DNA of 64,000 nt. Source: JBGSQR01 sp964509295 (lineage in GTDB: Bacteria; Desulfobacterota; Desulfuromonadia; Geobacterales; Pseudopelobacteraceae). Made by a program: the position numbers and the translations under genes. The notes under the pieces were generated by a model. That model saw only the letters and a list, made by a program, of their open reading frames with translations. It ran no database searches and was not told where the DNA came from. Shown piece by piece: positions 8,455-17,425 of the stretch. Numbering within the stretch: position 1 is the stretch's first letter; each line of letters begins with the position of its first letter. The stretch is from positions 124,001-188,000 of the forward strand of contig CAZDWS010000005.1 in assembly GCA_964509295.1 (NCBI GenBank), in the 5' to 3' direction.

Positions 8455-9204
8455 TTACTCCCGATTAATCAGGTTTGCCGCACAGGCAGCCCCGAATCCG
8501 TTGTCGATATTAACCACTGTCACACCGGCTGCACACGAATTCAACATACCCAGCAGAGCAGCTATACCGCCGAAGGACGCACCGTAACCCACCGATGTTG
8601 GCACCGCTATAACCGGCTTTCGTACCAATCCGCCAACCACGGAGGGGAGCGCACCTTCCATACCTGCCACAACTATGATTACGGATGCCGCCGCCAGTTG
8701 CTCCCTGCGTGCCAGCAGACGATGAATACCAGCCACACCGACATCATAGACATGTTCGACGCTATTACCGAGAAAACCGGCAGTTACCAGAGCCTCCGCA
8801 GCGACAGGGATGTCGGATGTACCTGCGGAAATAACCAGCACTGTTCCTTTGCCGTTCGGCCTTACAGGTGCCTGTTCAAGTGTCAGACAACGGGCATCTT
8901 CATGATACTGTGCCAAAGGAAACAGAACGACAAGCTCTACTGATTTATCTGCTGAAAGCCGAGTAACAAGTATATTGCTACCCTTGGCAGCCATAGCAGA
9001 CATAATTTTTGCGATCTGGGCTACAGTCTTCCCTTCCCCGAAAACCACCTCCGGCATTCCTTGCCTTAACTGGCGATGGTGATCAATATGGGCGCAACCC
9101 ACATCTTCAAAAGGAAGCTGACTAAGTTGTTCGGTGGCTTCTTCCACTGACGTGCTGCCCGATTTGACCGCAGCCAGCAGCTCTTTAATATATTCAGGAG
9201 TCAT
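8455..9204 (-). CDS. larB: Nickel-pincer cofactor biosynthesis protein LarB
   Basis: LarB carboxylates the pyridinium ring of nicotinic acid adenine dinucleotide and cleaves the phosphoanhydride, the first step toward the nickel-pincer cofactor. The 249-residue protein has a helical N-terminal part and a C-terminal PurE-like domain with VLVISAGTSDIPVAAEA, VVAGMEGALPSVV and AVPTSVGYGASFGG. The ATG at 9202-9204 is selected over one 13 codons upstream because GGAG sits eight bases before it. It is divergent from the LysR gene and in the same direction as larC. In many genomes larB and larC are adjacent; here vapBC, hsd remnants and fic lie between them. Confidence 0.93.
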   Translation of the reverse strand: MTPEYIKELLAAVKSGSTSVEEATEQLSQLPFEDVGCAHIDHHRQLRQGMPEVVFGEGKTVAQIAKIMSAMAAKGSNILVTRLSADKSVELVVLFPLAQYHEDARCLTLEQAPVRPNGKGTVLVISAGTSDIPVAAEALVTAGFLGNSVEHVYDVGVAGIHRLLARREQLAAASVIIVVAGMEGALPSVVGGLVRKPVIAVPTSVGYGASFGGIAALLGMLNSCAAGVTVVNIDNGFGAACAANLINRE

Positions 9205-9330
9205 TCTGTTTCTCCGCTTGAACAAGCTGTTATTAATATACATTTTACTGTGACGGCCAAAACTATTGTGTTATGTTTTATACACCACGCAAACCAGTCT
9301 TTCCACTGAAATTAGCAGGTATTTAATAAC

Positions 9331-10218
9331 ATGCACATTGACCCGTTATCCTTGAAGCTGTTTGTCGCCATTGTGGAAGAAGGCACTATCGCCGCAGCTG
9401 CCGAACGCGAACATATTGCCGCTTCAGCTGTCAGTAAACGCATCAGCGAACTGGAAGCCTTTTTCAATACGGCTTTGCTCAGACGCACCAACAAGGGTGT
9501 CATACCGACTGACGCCGGCATCACCCTGTTGCAACTGTCTCGTGGCGTCCTCCATGACCTGAACAACCTTGTGCTTCAGATCAGTGAATATTCCAGCGGA
9601 GTCAGAGGGCATGTGCGCCTCTGCGCCAACATCTCCTCAATCAATCAGTTTCTGCCTTCCGAAATCAGGTCATTTATAGAGGCACATCCGCAAATCCATA
9701 TCCACCTGGAAGAAAGCGTTAGCGAAGCCAGCATGCAGGCAGTTGCAGAAGGTGCCGCAGATGTGGGAATCATTGCTGCAAACACCTATCGCCAGGACCT
9801 GGAATACCTGCCCTATCATTCCGATGAACTGGTTGTCATCACTCCGCGAAATCACCCGCTGTGTAAGAACAAATCTGTCTTTTTCAAGGATACGCTGGAT
9901 TTCGACTATGTGGGACTTTCAGCCCGTACTTCATTGCACAACCAGATCATGCGGGCTGCCGAAGCGATCAACAGAACACCGAAACTGCGGATTCAGGTTG
10001 GCGGTTTTGATGCGCTCTGCCTGATGGTTGAGGCCGGACTTGGAATCGGCATTGTTCCCAAAGGAGCCGCAAAACCTTACTTCAAAGGACTACGCCTTCA
10101 GCAGATCACCCTTGAAGAAACCTGGGCCAAACGGGAGCTAAAAATCTGCGTCCGCTCAGTCAATGGGCTTCCGGCTGCAGCAAAGTTGTTTGTTACTCAC
10201 CTGGAACGGAAAAAATAG
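9331..10218 (+). CDS. LysR-family transcriptional regulator
   Basis: The 295-residue protein has the N-terminal winged helix-turn-helix (residues 5-65; LFVAIVEEGTIAAAA...SAVSKRISELE) and a C-terminal periplasmic-binding-protein-like effector domain. It is divergent from larB (gap of about 125 bases) and reads toward leuC. LysR regulators often control the divergent neighbour, which would make larB the first candidate target, but that is positional inference. The ligand is not recognisable. A short hairpin follows the stop codon. Confidence 0.92.
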   Translation: MHIDPLSLKLFVAIVEEGTIAAAAEREHIAASAVSKRISELEAFFNTALLRRTNKGVIPTDAGITLLQLSRGVLHDLNNLVLQISEYSSGVRGHVRLCANISSINQFLPSEIRSFIEAHPQIHIHLEESVSEASMQAVAEGAADVGIIAANTYRQDLEYLPYHSDELVVITPRNHPLCKNKSVFFKDTLDFDYVGLSARTSLHNQIMRAAEAINRTPKLRIQVGGFDALCLMVEAGLGIGIVPKGAAKPYFKGLRLQQITLEETWAKRELKICVRSVNGLPAAAKLFVTHLERKK

Positions 10219-10221
10219 TTA

Positions 10222-10246
10222 TTGCCATCTCTATCCGAGATGGCAA
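10222..10246 (+). terminator. Hairpin after the LysR gene
   Basis: TTGCCATCTC and GAGATGGCAA pair perfectly over ten bases with a five-base loop, starting three bases after the lysR stop. There is no proper T-tract after it, so it is at best a weak intrinsic terminator or an RNA-stabilising stem. Confidence 0.4.
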
Positions 10247-10362
10247 CTTCTCAACATACTGCTTTTGTGATAAGGTCTTATGGGCTATGCTTCCAAAACA
10301 ATCCGACAATATTCATTCCTGTATTTTTCTAAATATCAACACTGCATAAGAAAGGTCTCCAC

Positions 10363-11646
10363 ATGGGAAAAACAACCGCCGAAAAGATTTTTGAAGCGCA
10401 TCTTGTCAACGAACCGTTCCAGGGAACAAAAGTCCTCCGGCTGGATCGCGTACTCTGCCACGAGATCACCACGCCGATTGCCATCGACGACCTGATCCGT
10501 CGCGGCAAAGACCGCGTCTTTGACAACACCAAAATCAAAGCTGTCATCGACCACGTCACCCCCAGTAAAGACAGCAAAACCGCCACTCAGGCCAAGATAC
10601 TGCGGGACTGGGCCCATCGTCACGACATCAAGGATTTCTTTGATGTGGGTGCCAACGGCGTCTGTCACGCTATCTTCCCGGAAAAGGGCTACATTCGCCC
10701 CGGTTTCACCGTTATTATGGGTGACTCACATACCTGTACCCATGGCGCATTCGGTGCTTTTGCCGCCGGTGTCGGTACAACTGACCTGGAAGTCGGCATA
10801 CTCAAAGGGGTCTGTGCCTTCCGTCAGCCCAAAACCATCCGCTTCAACGTCAACGGCAAACTGCCCAAAGGTGTCTACGCCAAGGACGTCATCCTGCATA
10901 TCATCGGCCTGATCGGCGTCAACGGCGCCACTGACAGGGTAATGGAATTCCATGGCAGCGTCATTGACGAAATGACCATGGATTCCCGCATGACGCTCTG
11001 CAACATGGCCATTGAAGCCGGCGGCACCTCCGGAATCTGCATGCCGGACATGACCACCGTTGAATACCTCTGGCCGTTCATCAAGGATGAGTTTGCCAGC
11101 AAAGAGGCCGCACTGGCTGATTATTCAAAATGGTGTGCCGATAAGGATGCGGAATACGAGAAGACAATTGAAATAGATGCTGCAACCATACAGCCCATGG
11201 TCACTTTCGGCTACAAGCCGGACCAGAGCAAAACGGTCACAGAATTCGAGGAATCCCCTGTGGATCAGGTCTATATCGGTTCCTGCACCAATGGCCGCCT
11301 GGAGGACCTGCGCATTGCCGCAGCAGTCTTGAAAGGTAAGAAACTGGCACCTGGCGTACGCGGCATTCTTTCACCTGCAACACCAAAGGTTTATCAGGAT
11401 GCCAACAAGGAAGGCTTGATCGACATCTTCATGGAGGCCGGTTTCTGCGTTACCAACCCGACCTGCGGCGCCTGCCTGGGCATGTCCAACGGCGTTCTGG
11501 CAGAGGGCGAAGTCTGCGCATCCACAACCAACCGCAACTTCATGGGCAGAATGGGCAAAGGCGGCATGGTTCACCTGATGTCACCGGCAACTGCTGCGGC
11601 CTGCGCGATTGAAGGTAAACTGGCTGATCCAAGAAAATACCTTTGA
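10363..11646 (+). CDS. leuC: 3-isopropylmalate dehydratase large subunit LeuC
   Basis: LeuC with LeuD isomerises 2- to 3-isopropylmalate in leucine biosynthesis. The 427-residue protein is an aconitase-fold hydro-lyase with the three [4Fe-4S] ligands Cys308 (in SCTNGR), Cys368 and Cys371 (in TCGACLG). The MGDSHTCTHGAFGAFAAGVG stretch is the substrate/cluster region. The length matches the shorter class that is separate from its small subunit and is shared with archaeal-type homoaconitase/LeuC. Paralogues acting on methylmalate exist, so leucine specificity rests on its leuD partner. It is followed 36 bases later by leuD and the two form an operon closed by a strong terminator. Confidence 0.93.
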   Translation: MGKTTAEKIFEAHLVNEPFQGTKVLRLDRVLCHEITTPIAIDDLIRRGKDRVFDNTKIKAVIDHVTPSKDSKTATQAKILRDWAHRHDIKDFFDVGANGVCHAIFPEKGYIRPGFTVIMGDSHTCTHGAFGAFAAGVGTTDLEVGILKGVCAFRQPKTIRFNVNGKLPKGVYAKDVILHIIGLIGVNGATDRVMEFHGSVIDEMTMDSRMTLCNMAIEAGGTSGICMPDMTTVEYLWPFIKDEFASKEAALADYSKWCADKDAEYEKTIEIDAATIQPMVTFGYKPDQSKTVTEFEESPVDQVYIGSCTNGRLEDLRIAAAVLKGKKLAPGVRGILSPATPKVYQDANKEGLIDIFMEAGFCVTNPTCGACLGMSNGVLAEGEVCASTTNRNFMGRMGKGGMVHLMSPATAAACAIEGKLADPRKYL

Positions 11647-11682
11647 TTGAATGTATAGAAACATTATAAGGAGATATACCAT

Positions 11683-12210
11683 ATGAAAACATTCGGAGGC
11701 CCTGTCCTCTTTCTTGACCGTTCCGACATCAATACCGACGAGATCATTCCGGCCAAGTACCTGACCGAAATCACCAAGGCCGACCTGAAGCCTTACATTC
11801 TGGAAGACCTGAAACTGGAAGGATTCGATCCGCAGGGGCCAAAAATAAAGAACGCCAAAGTAATTGTTTCCCGCGCCAACTTCGGCTGCGGCTCGTCGCG
11901 TGAGCACGCGCCATGGGTCTTTGAGGTCAACGGCATTAACACTGTCATTGCCGAGTCCTTTGCCCGCATCTTCCGCCAGAACATGTTCAACTGCGGCATG
12001 GCCGCCATCGAACTGCCCAAAGCCGACCTGGACCTGATCTTTACCCATGCCGATGAGACAGATGCTGCTATTGAAGTGGATATTGCTGCTCAGACTCTGG
12101 TCGTAAGCGGCGGCGGCAAACAGAAAAGCTTCAGTTTTGAGATGTCGCCATTTGACAAGGCACTGGTAAGCGCCGGTGGGTGGGTAGACTACGCTGACAC
12201 CAAGTACTAA
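11683..12210 (+). CDS. leuD: 3-isopropylmalate dehydratase small subunit LeuD
   Basis: LeuD carries the swivel domain that completes the LeuC active site. At 175 residues it has the normal length for the stand-alone small subunit. Conserved segments include DINTDEIIPAKYL and NFGCGSSREHAPW. It has an unusually strong ribosome site (AAGGAGATATACC). The next feature is a bidirectional terminator. A methylmalate-specific function is possible but not suggested by context. Confidence 0.94.
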   Translation: MKTFGGPVLFLDRSDINTDEIIPAKYLTEITKADLKPYILEDLKLEGFDPQGPKIKNAKVIVSRANFGCGSSREHAPWVFEVNGINTVIAESFARIFRQNMFNCGMAAIELPKADLDLIFTHADETDAAIEVDIAAQTLVVSGGGKQKSFSFEMSPFDKALVSAGGWVDYADTKY

Positions 12211-12227
12211 TCTTTTAAAGTATCAAC

Positions 12228-12257
12228 AAAAAAGCCCCGTCTAAGCGGGGCTTTTTT
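12228..12257. terminator. Bidirectional intrinsic terminator between leuD and the helicase gene
   Basis: AAAAAAGCCCCG pairs with CGGGGCTTTTTT around a six-base loop. T-runs on both strands let it stop leuCD transcripts from the left and helicase transcripts from the right, which are convergent here. Confidence 0.9.
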
Positions 12258-12261
12258 GTTA

Positions 12262-14769
12262 TTATTTCAATTCTTTAAAAAACACCTTCATCCTGGCAAA
12301 AATCTCCGTTGAATCCCCTTTGATCAACTCCGTATCCGGCAGCGACCGCAAAAAAGTCTTACCATACCCCTTGGTGGTTATACGCCGGTCCAGAATCAGT
12401 ACCGCTCCCCGGTCGTCACGGCTGCGGATCAGGCGACCAAAACCCTGACGGAATTTGATCACCGCCTGGGGAATGGAAAACTCACGAAATGGATCGCCGC
12501 CATCAGCCTGAATTTTTTCCGTGCGGGCCTGCTGCACCGGTTCTGTTGGTACGGAGAAAGGCAAGCGGGCAATAATAACCAGTCGCAGTGCTTCACCCTT
12601 CACGTCAACTCCCTCCCAAAAAGAGTCGGTACCAAACAGTACCGCATTTTGTTCTTTGCGAAAACGGGTCAGCAAGGCATGACGTCCGGTCTCACCCTGC
12701 TTGAGCGACACGATGCCGATACGGGCCAGATCCGGTGCCAAAGCGGTATAGACTTTGTTGAGCAGATCGTAGGAAGTGAAAAGAATGAAGGCGCCGCCTC
12801 CGGAAATAGTGACTGCTCTGAAGATGGTTTCTTCCAGTGCAGCGCGGTAGCCATTGACAGTCGGCTCCGGCATATCATCCGGCACAGCCGCAAAAACCTG
12901 TGAGGCGTAGTCAAATGGTGACGCCAGTTGCAATTCATCCAGACGCTGTTTTTCCAGCAGTGCAAAACCGGCCCGCTTCTTCAGATAACCGAAATCGCCA
13001 CCAACAGTCAGGGTAGCAGAAGTAACAATAATGGTCTTGATCTTGTCCAGAATGGTTTCCTTGACCTGCCCGGCGATATCCAGCGGAGCGGCACAAAGCC
13101 TGGCCTGTATGCCACGCGAGCCGCGCTTGACCTCCAGCCAGCGGCAGTACCCTTCCGCATCCGCAATACAGAACAGCAGTGAATCGGCCATGACCTGCAA
13201 CCTGCGTTCAATACCGGCCGTATCCACTAGTTGATCGGTCAGTTTTTCGCGCAGCTTTTCCGGCAAATCCTCGCAGCGCCGCACCAGAGTTCTCAGGGCC
13301 GAGGTATAGTCGTTAATGGTGTCGGCCAGTGCGTGCAACCGTTGGCGGCACTCCTTCCAGAGTTCACCCTGTTCCACCGGTCCGGTGATGCGCAGCTTGT
13401 GTTCCCGTCCCGCAACACCGCCCACCTCGTTTTCCACCGCCATCCCCATCCAGTCCATGGTGGATTCGGTCAAGGCCGCCAGATCCAGCGACTTGGGCAT
13501 CAGGTGCATCTCCAGCAGGCCGGACAGCTCGTTATAGAGCCCCTCCAGCTTTTCCGGCAGATCACGGGTCAGGCGACTGAGGATGATTGTTAACAAACCG
13601 GATCGGGCCGCCTTGGTCGGCACCAGGCGACTGAGCTGTTTGAGAATGCCCCCCCTGGAGATTGCCAGGGACAGGTGGCTGGTGGCCACATCTTCCAGAT
13701 GGTGCCCCTCGTCGAAGATCAGTCGGGTGAACGGAGGCAAAATAGCGGTGGCATCGTAGCCGGTCTCTTTACGCAGCACGATATCGGACAGAAGCAGGGC
13801 GTGGTTGACCACCAGGATACGGGCCGCCGAGGCCTCACGCCTCGCCTTGTAGAAAAAGCAGTGATTGAAATGTTTGCAGCGGGAACGGCCGCACTGGTCA
13901 GCCTCACAGCAGAGTTCTTCCCAGGTGGCGGAATGGGGCGTAAAGGTCAGGTCGCTACGGCAGCCATCCTGGGCACTGCGGCTCCACTCGATAATCGAGG
14001 TGATCTCCGTCGAGGCATCATCGGGAAACAGAGATGGCTCAGCCTCGGCATTTTCCAACTTGCGCAGACAGACATAATTACTGCGCCCCTTGATCAAGGC
14101 CGCCTTGAATTCAACGCTGGTATGCTTGGCCAGAAAGGGAAGATCCTTGCGGATCAGCTGTTCCTGCAGGTTAATGGTGTTGGTGGAAATAACCACTCTC
14201 TCGTTGTTTCGCACAGCCCAGAGAATTGACGGAATCAGATAGGCCAGCGACTTGCCGGTGCCTGTGCCAGCCTCCACAAGCACAACACGGTCGCGGTTAA
14301 AGGCCTCCGCAACGGCAAAAGCCATACGCACCTGCTCATCACGCTGTTCATACCCTTTCAGGTTGGAGGCCAGTATGCCATCAGCGGCAAAGACCCGGCT
14401 GATTTCGTCCAGCGACAGCAACTCCCCCTTTTTTTCCGTATAGGGAGCAACCACCATATAGTAACGGGTGACTTCGTTATTGACGATGGCAAAACCGATC
14501 CCCTGATTACCTGCCACAGAGGCGATATCCATGTCAGCGGAAGAAGGGGTCAGGTCGCCGCGCGGATGGTTGTGAATGACCACATCGCCGCCGGAGGCGC
14601 GGGTCAAAATGGCCGGAACAGCCTGCCTGGAGCCACGGGCTATCGCTTCAACCTCGCAGACAACTCCTTCCACATTGGTCTTGCCGATAAAAAAAACTTC
14701 ATTGCCTTTGGCACCGGCTATTTCATGGCGCATCAACAGCAGCGCATCGTCGGTAAAATGTTTATTCAT
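12262..14769 (-). CDS. DinG/XPD-type iron-sulfur helicase with N-terminal JAMM (MPN-like) domain
   Basis: An 835-residue fusion. Residues 1-110 look like a RadC/JAB-type MPN domain. They contain a full JAMM zinc motif, His66-x-His68-Pro, then six residues, Ser76-x-x-Asp79, with Glu24 as candidate general base. The rest is a superfamily 2 DinG/XPD-like 5'-3' helicase: Walker A GTGTGKS at 168-174, an Fe-S cysteine set (Cys234, Cys287/288, Cys293, Cys298, Cys304), a DEGH box at 353-356 in place of DEAH, and the C-terminal QGFGRLIRS motif VI. DinG enzymes resolve R-loops and damaged replication intermediates. What the metallo-domain does here is unknown (peptidase, deubiquitinase-like or DNA-related). 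It stands alone, converging on leuD. Confidence 0.88.
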   Translation of the reverse strand: MNKHFTDDALLLMRHEIAGAKGNEVFFIGKTNVEGVVCEVEAIARGSRQAVPAILTRASGGDVVIHNHPRGDLTPSSADMDIASVAGNQGIGFAIVNNEVTRYYMVVAPYTEKKGELLSLDEISRVFAADGILASNLKGYEQRDEQVRMAFAVAEAFNRDRVVLVEAGTGTGKSLAYLIPSILWAVRNNERVVISTNTINLQEQLIRKDLPFLAKHTSVEFKAALIKGRSNYVCLRKLENAEAEPSLFPDDASTEITSIIEWSRSAQDGCRSDLTFTPHSATWEELCCEADQCGRSRCKHFNHCFFYKARREASAARILVVNHALLLSDIVLRKETGYDATAILPPFTRLIFDEGHHLEDVATSHLSLAISRGGILKQLSRLVPTKAARSGLLTIILSRLTRDLPEKLEGLYNELSGLLEMHLMPKSLDLAALTESTMDWMGMAVENEVGGVAGREHKLRITGPVEQGELWKECRQRLHALADTINDYTSALRTLVRRCEDLPEKLREKLTDQLVDTAGIERRLQVMADSLLFCIADAEGYCRWLEVKRGSRGIQARLCAAPLDIAGQVKETILDKIKTIIVTSATLTVGGDFGYLKKRAGFALLEKQRLDELQLASPFDYASQVFAAVPDDMPEPTVNGYRAALEETIFRAVTISGGGAFILFTSYDLLNKVYTALAPDLARIGIVSLKQGETGRHALLTRFRKEQNAVLFGTDSFWEGVDVKGEALRLVIIARLPFSVPTEPVQQARTEKIQADGGDPFREFSIPQAVIKFRQGFGRLIRSRDDRGAVLILDRRITTKGYGKTFLRSLPDTELIKGDSTEIFARMKVFFKELK

Positions 14770-15045
14770 GGGATCACAGGTCTTCTATGGTACTTAGAGC
14801 GGGGCTTTCCAGGGATAAAATGCAACCAGAACAATAGCACAGGGAGACAAAAATTGCACCGAGGAATACTGTTTTTCACAAACAGATAACACTCTAATTT
14901 TAAATAAATATTTTAATTTACATTATTTATGATCCCGTCTATTTTCGAACAATAAATTCAGTATAGCAATATCAGCCACTCCAAATGTCTCAGTCAACAA
15001 TGAACCGCTTCGCTACCATATGATCAAAGCCAACAGGAGAACACC

Positions 15046-15258
15046 ATGAACACAACATATATTTTACGCCAATCAGATACCTTGATTTTTAATAACGAAA
15101 GTGAAACATTTACCCTTACAACCAGGAGATTAACGGACGCAAAACGCCAGGCAATCCGCAAGCAGTTTCATGAAGACAGCAATCTAAGACTCGAAGATGA
15201 GAAAGGCAATGTTATCAGCACCAAGCGTAGCGGTTTCAAATGGGAAGATAAGCGATAA
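15046..15258 (+). CDS. Small protein of unknown function (70 aa)
   Basis: ATG at 15046 follows CAGGAGAACACC, a good ribosome site. The 70-residue product is hydrophilic and basic with no signal peptide or membrane segment (TTRRLTDAKRQAIRKQFHED, then DEKGNVISTKRSGFKWEDKR). I do not recognise a family. The preceding ~275 bases between it and the helicase start are AT-rich and show nothing identifiable. It could share a transcript with the TonB receptor downstream, but a separate promoter is predicted between them. Confidence 0.6.
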   Translation: MNTTYILRQSDTLIFNNESETFTLTTRRLTDAKRQAIRKQFHEDSNLRLEDEKGNVISTKRSGFKWEDKR

Positions 15259-15276
15259 CATTAAAGATTAAATCCG

Positions 15277-15306
15277 TTGACGATTCTTATGGTATAAAAT
15301 ATACCA
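15277..15306 (+). promoter_or_regulatory. Predicted promoter with overlapping palindromic operator, upstream of TonB receptor
   Basis: TTGACG at 15277-15282 and TATACC at 15300-15305 are 17 bases apart. Overlapping the -10 is a perfect inverted repeat, TGGTATA-AAA-TATACCA (15290-15306). A repressor bound there would block the promoter. The palindrome does not resemble the classical Fur box, so the ligand-sensing regulator is unknown. Confidence 0.4.
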
Positions 15307-15366
15307 ATAGCTTGAGTTGTATTGTCAAGTGCCTTCCTAAAAAATCCACTTTGCCATGGTGAGTCT

Positions 15367-17424
15367 ATGAAACAAAAAACAGCCCTGTTTCAGCGTAAAC
15401 AAAAACTTACGCAATCGCTCTCCCTCTCACTGTTTCTCCTTGGCACAGCTGCTTTTCCCAATTCTGCCCTGGCCGAAACTGACCTGACCAGCCTCTCCAT
15501 GGAAGACCTGATGAATATACAGGTCACTTCAGTTTCCAGAAAGCAACAAACCCTTGCCAATGTGGCATCTGCCGCCTTTGTAATCACCCATGAGGACATA
15601 CAGCGTTCAGGGGCAACAACAATCCCTGACATTCTGCGCATGGTGCCGGGCGTCCAGGTCGCTAAAATCGATGCCAACAAATGGGCTGTTTCCATTCGAG
15701 GCTTCAATGGTCGCTTTGCCACCAAACTGCTGGTGCTCAAGGATGGTCGCAGTGTTTACACGCCTCTGTTTTCCGGCGTTTACTGGGATTCTCTCGACAC
15801 ACCGCTGGAGGATATTGAGCGAATTGAGGTTATCAGGGGACCGGGTGCAGCCATGTGGGGCGCCAATGCGGTCAACGGTGTCATAAACATTATCACCAAG
15901 AACGCTGCCGACACCAAAGGTGGTCTGGTCAGTGCCGGCGGCGGCAGTGAGGAGCAGGGCTTTGGCACGGCACGATATGGAACCAGCATTGGTAATGATA
16001 CTGATTTGCGGGTCTTTGCCAAGTACGCAAATAACGGCCCGGGAGAGCAGGAGAACGGCAATTCTGCCCACGACGCCTGGCAGAGAGGTACGGTCGGATT
16101 CAGAATGGACAGCCATATTGCCGCTAAAGACACAATAACTCTGCAGGCAGATTTTACCAACGGTTCATTTGATGAAACATATACCCTTTACAGGCTGCCG
16201 ACGGCTGCAGACCCAAATTATTCATGGGTCCAGAACAGTTACACCAAAGCCTACAGCGCCAATATCCTTGGACGCTGGCAGCGAACTGTCTCCGACACGG
16301 AAAGCCTCTCTTTTCAGCTCTATTATGATCGTTATGACAGGGACATGCTGATTCTTGGTGAAAAACGAGACACAATAGATCTGGATTTTCACCATCGTTT
16401 TTCATTCGGCCCTCACCAGGACATAATCTGGGGACTGGGATACCGTTACAGCCATGACCTGCTGGGCGAAACACCCTACATCAGGTTTGCAAATCCAGAG
16501 GAGGGGCTCAACCTTTTCAGCTCCTTTATACAAAACGAGATCAGCCTGATCCCGGAAAAGCTGGTTTTTACCATTGGATCACGTTTCGAACATAACGATT
16601 ACACAGGGTTCGAGTTCCAGCCTAACGGCAAGCTGATCTGGACCCCAACTCCGCAACAGACCTTCTGGGCTTCAGTCTCACGGGCAGTACACACACCGTC
16701 CCGTGGTGAACGTGGCATCGAGTACCGCTTCCTAACCATTTCGCCAGCATCGGGCTTGACACCTATACCGTTAAGACTGGAAATAGACGGCACATCCAGC
16801 TTCAAGTCAGAATCTGTGATAGCCTATGAACTGGGTTACCGTTCAGAACCTATGACAAACCTGACGCTTGATATGGCGCTGTTCTATAACGACTACAGAA
16901 ACCTGAGAGTCAGACAAAACGGCATCCAGTCACTGGAAGCAACCAATGCTGTTATTAGCTATCCGCTGACAAATGACATGCATGGACATACCTACGGAGC
17001 CGAGTTTGCTGCCTCATGCCGGATATATGACTGGTGGCGCCTGCAGGCGTCCTACAGCTACCTCCGCGCAATCATGTTTCTGGACAATGGCAGTACTGAT
17101 GAAACCAACCGAAGCAATATTGCAGATGGCGCGCCACGTCATCAGGGCTCACTTCGATCCGCATTCAACTTTGGCAAAAATATTGAATTGGACTTATGGC
17201 TAAGGCTGACGGACGAGATTAAATCCATTGACAGCACTACCATACCCGGATATGTCACCACCGATGCCAGGGTTGCCTGGAAAGCCGCCAAAAATCTTGA
17301 GTTGTCATTGGTTGGTCGCAATCTTTTCCAATCCAGACACCCAGAATACCGGGCGGAGTATATCAACACAGTCCCAACGGAAGTGCCAAGAAGCATTTAT
17401 GGCAAAATAACCTGGAAATTCTGA
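15367..17424 (+). CDS. TonB-dependent outer-membrane receptor
   Basis: About 685 residues from ATG 15367, preceded by GGTGAG. A TTG 15 codons earlier would put a useless extension before the signal peptide. The signal peptide is residues 1-36, cleaved at ALA-E. Then come a short SLSMEDLMNIQVTSVSRK segment typical of this receptor group, a plug domain (DILRMVPGVQV, SIRGFNGRFATKLLVLKDGR, IEVIRGPGAAMWGANAVNGV, INIITK) and a large beta-barrel ending in the aromatic TWKF. The family imports siderophores, cobalamin or other large ligands using TonB energy. The YfiR-like gene starts one base after its stop. The substrate is unknown; there are no transport genes beside it. Confidence 0.93.
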   Translation: MKQKTALFQRKQKLTQSLSLSLFLLGTAAFPNSALAETDLTSLSMEDLMNIQVTSVSRKQQTLANVASAAFVITHEDIQRSGATTIPDILRMVPGVQVAKIDANKWAVSIRGFNGRFATKLLVLKDGRSVYTPLFSGVYWDSLDTPLEDIERIEVIRGPGAAMWGANAVNGVINIITKNAADTKGGLVSAGGGSEEQGFGTARYGTSIGNDTDLRVFAKYANNGPGEQENGNSAHDAWQRGTVGFRMDSHIAAKDTITLQADFTNGSFDETYTLYRLPTAADPNYSWVQNSYTKAYSANILGRWQRTVSDTESLSFQLYYDRYDRDMLILGEKRDTIDLDFHHRFSFGPHQDIIWGLGYRYSHDLLGETPYIRFANPEEGLNLFSSFIQNEISLIPEKLVFTIGSRFEHNDYTGFEFQPNGKLIWTPTPQQTFWASVSRAVHTPSRGERGIEYRFLTISPASGLTPIPLRLEIDGTSSFKSESVIAYELGYRSEPMTNLTLDMALFYNDYRNLRVRQNGIQSLEATNAVISYPLTNDMHGHTYGAEFAASCRIYDWWRLQASYSYLRAIMFLDNGSTDETNRSNIADGAPRHQGSLRSAFNFGKNIELDLWLRLTDEIKSIDSTTIPGYVTTDARVAWKAAKNLELSLVGRNLFQSRHPEYRAEYINTVPTEVPRSIYGKITWKF

Positions 17425-17425
17425 T

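Noticed and set aside
11668..11685. The leuD ribosome site AAGGAGATATACCATATG closely resembles the T7 gene 10/pET vector leader.
   Set aside because: There is one extra C, and both flanks continue as native leuC end and leuD with no vector sequence, so it is a natural strong Shine-Dalgarno rather than cloning contamination.
13675..14229. 184-codon plus-strand frame opposite the DinG-like gene, and similar long antisense frames opposite other genes.
   Set aside because: They are antisense to strongly conserved protein-coding sequence, have no family similarity and no ribosome sites; they are by-products of codon usage in the real genes.
15322..15366. TTG start giving a 15-residue longer TonB receptor.
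   Set aside because: It would put hydrophilic residues before a normal signal peptide and lacks a ribosome site; ATG 15367 has GGTGAG.
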